14,973 nt of DNA from Pedobacter sp. (lineage in GTDB: Bacteria; Bacteroidota; Bacteroidia; Sphingobacteriales; Sphingobacteriaceae). A program made the translations under genes and the position numbers. Of the stretch, positions 14,076-14,973 are shown one piece after another (positions within the stretch are counted from its first letter, which is position 1; each line of letters begins with the position of its first letter). The DNA lies in contig JAQBOT010000306.1 in the NCBI GenBank assembly GCA_028287885.1, positions 1 through 14,973 of the forward strand, written 5' to 3'. The notes below the pieces were generated by a model. That model made no database searches. It had not been told where the DNA came from and worked only from the letters and a program-made list of their open reading frames with translations.

Positions 14076-14973
14076 TTATTTAACGGTTACCGTGTGTGTA
14101 TAGGACGATTCCGCATTCAATTTTAAAACCAAATCAACATTGTGGTTGTCTGCGGCATGGTTAAATTTAAAGGAGAAATCATATTGCGAATTATCAACCG
14201 GAACCACGTTGAAATAAGAAGGCGGTGTGTCAGCAGTTGCAGCTTGATTATCCCGGTTTGTACTGCCCATCCATTCTACAGCAGCTGCTCCATCTGCTTT
14301 CTTCACATTTACCTGAAACTTATAGCGCTCGTCCCTTCCCCAGGATTCCTGATGAAACACAACAGGTTGGTTGGGTGCTACAAAGAGGCCATTGCTTGTA
14401 TAAGGAAGATTGAAGATCACTTTGTTGTCTGCGCTGAAGAAAAGACCGATGGATACAATCTCCGTATAACTAACTGAAGCAGTATTAAAGTCTACCTGGA
14501 TGCGATACACCTTTTTAGCGCCGGTATAGTCCACGGAGCCACCATTCTTCAGGTTATCGCCTTCCACAGAAAAAGTTTTCGGGGTTCCGGCATTGCGTTC
14601 TGCAAAGTGATAGGCACCTGGTTTTATCTCGGTATAAACTTCAAATACACCAGTAGCCGTTTTCTTAAATTGGATGGCTTTTGTCAAGTCATCTCCACCT
14701 TCAGAAGCTGCACCTGTTAAATATAGATCTGCAGGTATCTCTGAAAAACCTGCAGGACGCTCAAGTTCAAGTGTACGAATTTCGGCAGACTGTTGGACAT
14801 TAACGCCCTTAGAAGAACGCACTGTCCATTTGATCTTACCCGCTGCCAGTGATTCGATTCCTGCAATAGAAGCGATTTTATTCAGTTCAGTATGCGAGAG
14901 GCTCAAGCGGTTATACAAGCCATTACCCTCTGAAGGATAGGAAAACAGTGGTTTAGAAAAATCACCATCCATC
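14076..14973 (-). CDS. SusE/SusF-like outer-membrane glycan-binding protein, 5' end cut by window edge
   Basis: About 299 codons are visible and the frame is open at the right edge, so the true start, signal peptide and lipobox lie outside; the Met nearest the edge is probably internal. The visible part has the SusE/SusF layout of successive beta-sandwich modules: a SusE-type N-terminal portion ending ...KIKWTVRSSKGVNVQQSAEIRTLELERP, then a module with IPADLYLTGAASEGG (about 79-93) and a VYTEIKPGAYHFAE strand pair, then a C-terminal module with HQESWGRDERYKFQV and SQYDFSFKF. Such lipoproteins bind glycan at the cell surface next to SusC and SusD. The call comes from this pattern plus the position 2 nt before a GH76 lipoprotein; family assignment is good, ligand (alpha-mannan) inferred from neighbours. 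Confidence 0.78.
   Translation of the reverse strand, partial: MDGDFSKPLFSYPSEGNGLYNRLSLSHTELNKIASIAGIESLAAGKIKWTVRSSKGVNVQQSAEIRTLELERPAGFSEIPADLYLTGAASEGGDDLTKAIQFKKTATGVFEVYTEIKPGAYHFAERNAGTPKTFSVEGDNLKNGGSVDYTGAKKVYRIQVDFNTASVSYTEIVSIGLFFSADNKVIFNLPYTSNGLFVAPNQPVVFHQESWGRDERYKFQVNVKKADGAAAVEWMGSTNRDNQAATADTPPSYFNVVPVDNSQYDFSFKFNHAADNHNVDLVLKLNAESSYTHTVTVK

Noticed and set aside
1..14973. CRISPR array, transposon, tRNA/rRNA or phage element
   Set aside because: No direct-repeat array, transposase, integrase, RNA gene-like cloverleaf or phage gene was seen; the window is filled by colinear chromosomal genes with no large gaps.

Overview
The window reads as chromosomal DNA of a Bacteroidota bacterium, most likely a Sphingobacteriales relative such as Pedobacter. 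The reasons are an incomplete SusE-like lipoprotein, GH92, GH76 and GH125 mannosidases, promoters of the TTTG / TAnnTTTG type, few Shine-Dalgarno sites, and protein sequences typical of that group. Genus-level placement is inference. All twelve genes lie on the minus strand, so transcription runs from the right edge to the left. No intergenic gap exceeds about 125 bases, and I saw no RNA gene, insertion sequence, CRISPR array or integrase.

Right part (about 5.15-14.97 kb): most of a polysaccharide utilization locus for alpha-mannan, the branched alpha-1,6-backbone mannan of fungal walls. In transcription order it encodes a SusE-like glycan-binding protein (cut by the right edge), a GH76 endo-alpha-1,6-mannanase lipoprotein, a second GH76 with an ordinary signal peptide, a LacI-type regulator, a GH125 exo-alpha-1,6-mannosidase with a Tat-like signal, a cytoplasmic ROK sugar kinase, a secreted basic-secretory-protein (BSP) family putative metalloprotease, and a GH92 alpha-mannosidase. 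SusC and SusD are expected beyond the right edge. The GH125-ROK-BSP-GH92 block has its own candidate promoter with a perfect 12-bp LacI-type palindrome just after the predicted start site, and it ends in a strong intrinsic terminator. The inferred scheme is: surface cutting by GH76, further endo and exo trimming in the periplasm (GH76, GH92, GH125), uptake of the monosaccharide, phosphorylation by the ROK kinase, and sugar-responsive release of the LacI repressor.

Left part (1-5.13 kb): housekeeping and stress genes. A TatD-family nuclease and a cytoplasmic type I asparaginase form a pair 2 nt apart. Next comes a persulfide-dioxygenase-like metallo-beta-lactamase/rhodanese/rhodanese protein whose stop codon overlaps the start codon of a YpdA-type flavoprotein disulfide reductase, suggesting a joint role in reactive sulfur or low-molecular-weight thiol metabolism. 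Last is a long-chain polyprenyl diphosphate synthase, cut by the left edge.

Nothing here is a clearly undescribed system. The points most worth a second look are the LacI promoter-operator architecture inside a mannan locus, the coupled persulfide dioxygenase/YpdA pair with the YpdA active cysteine replaced by isoleucine, and the BSP protein embedded in a mannosidase operon.
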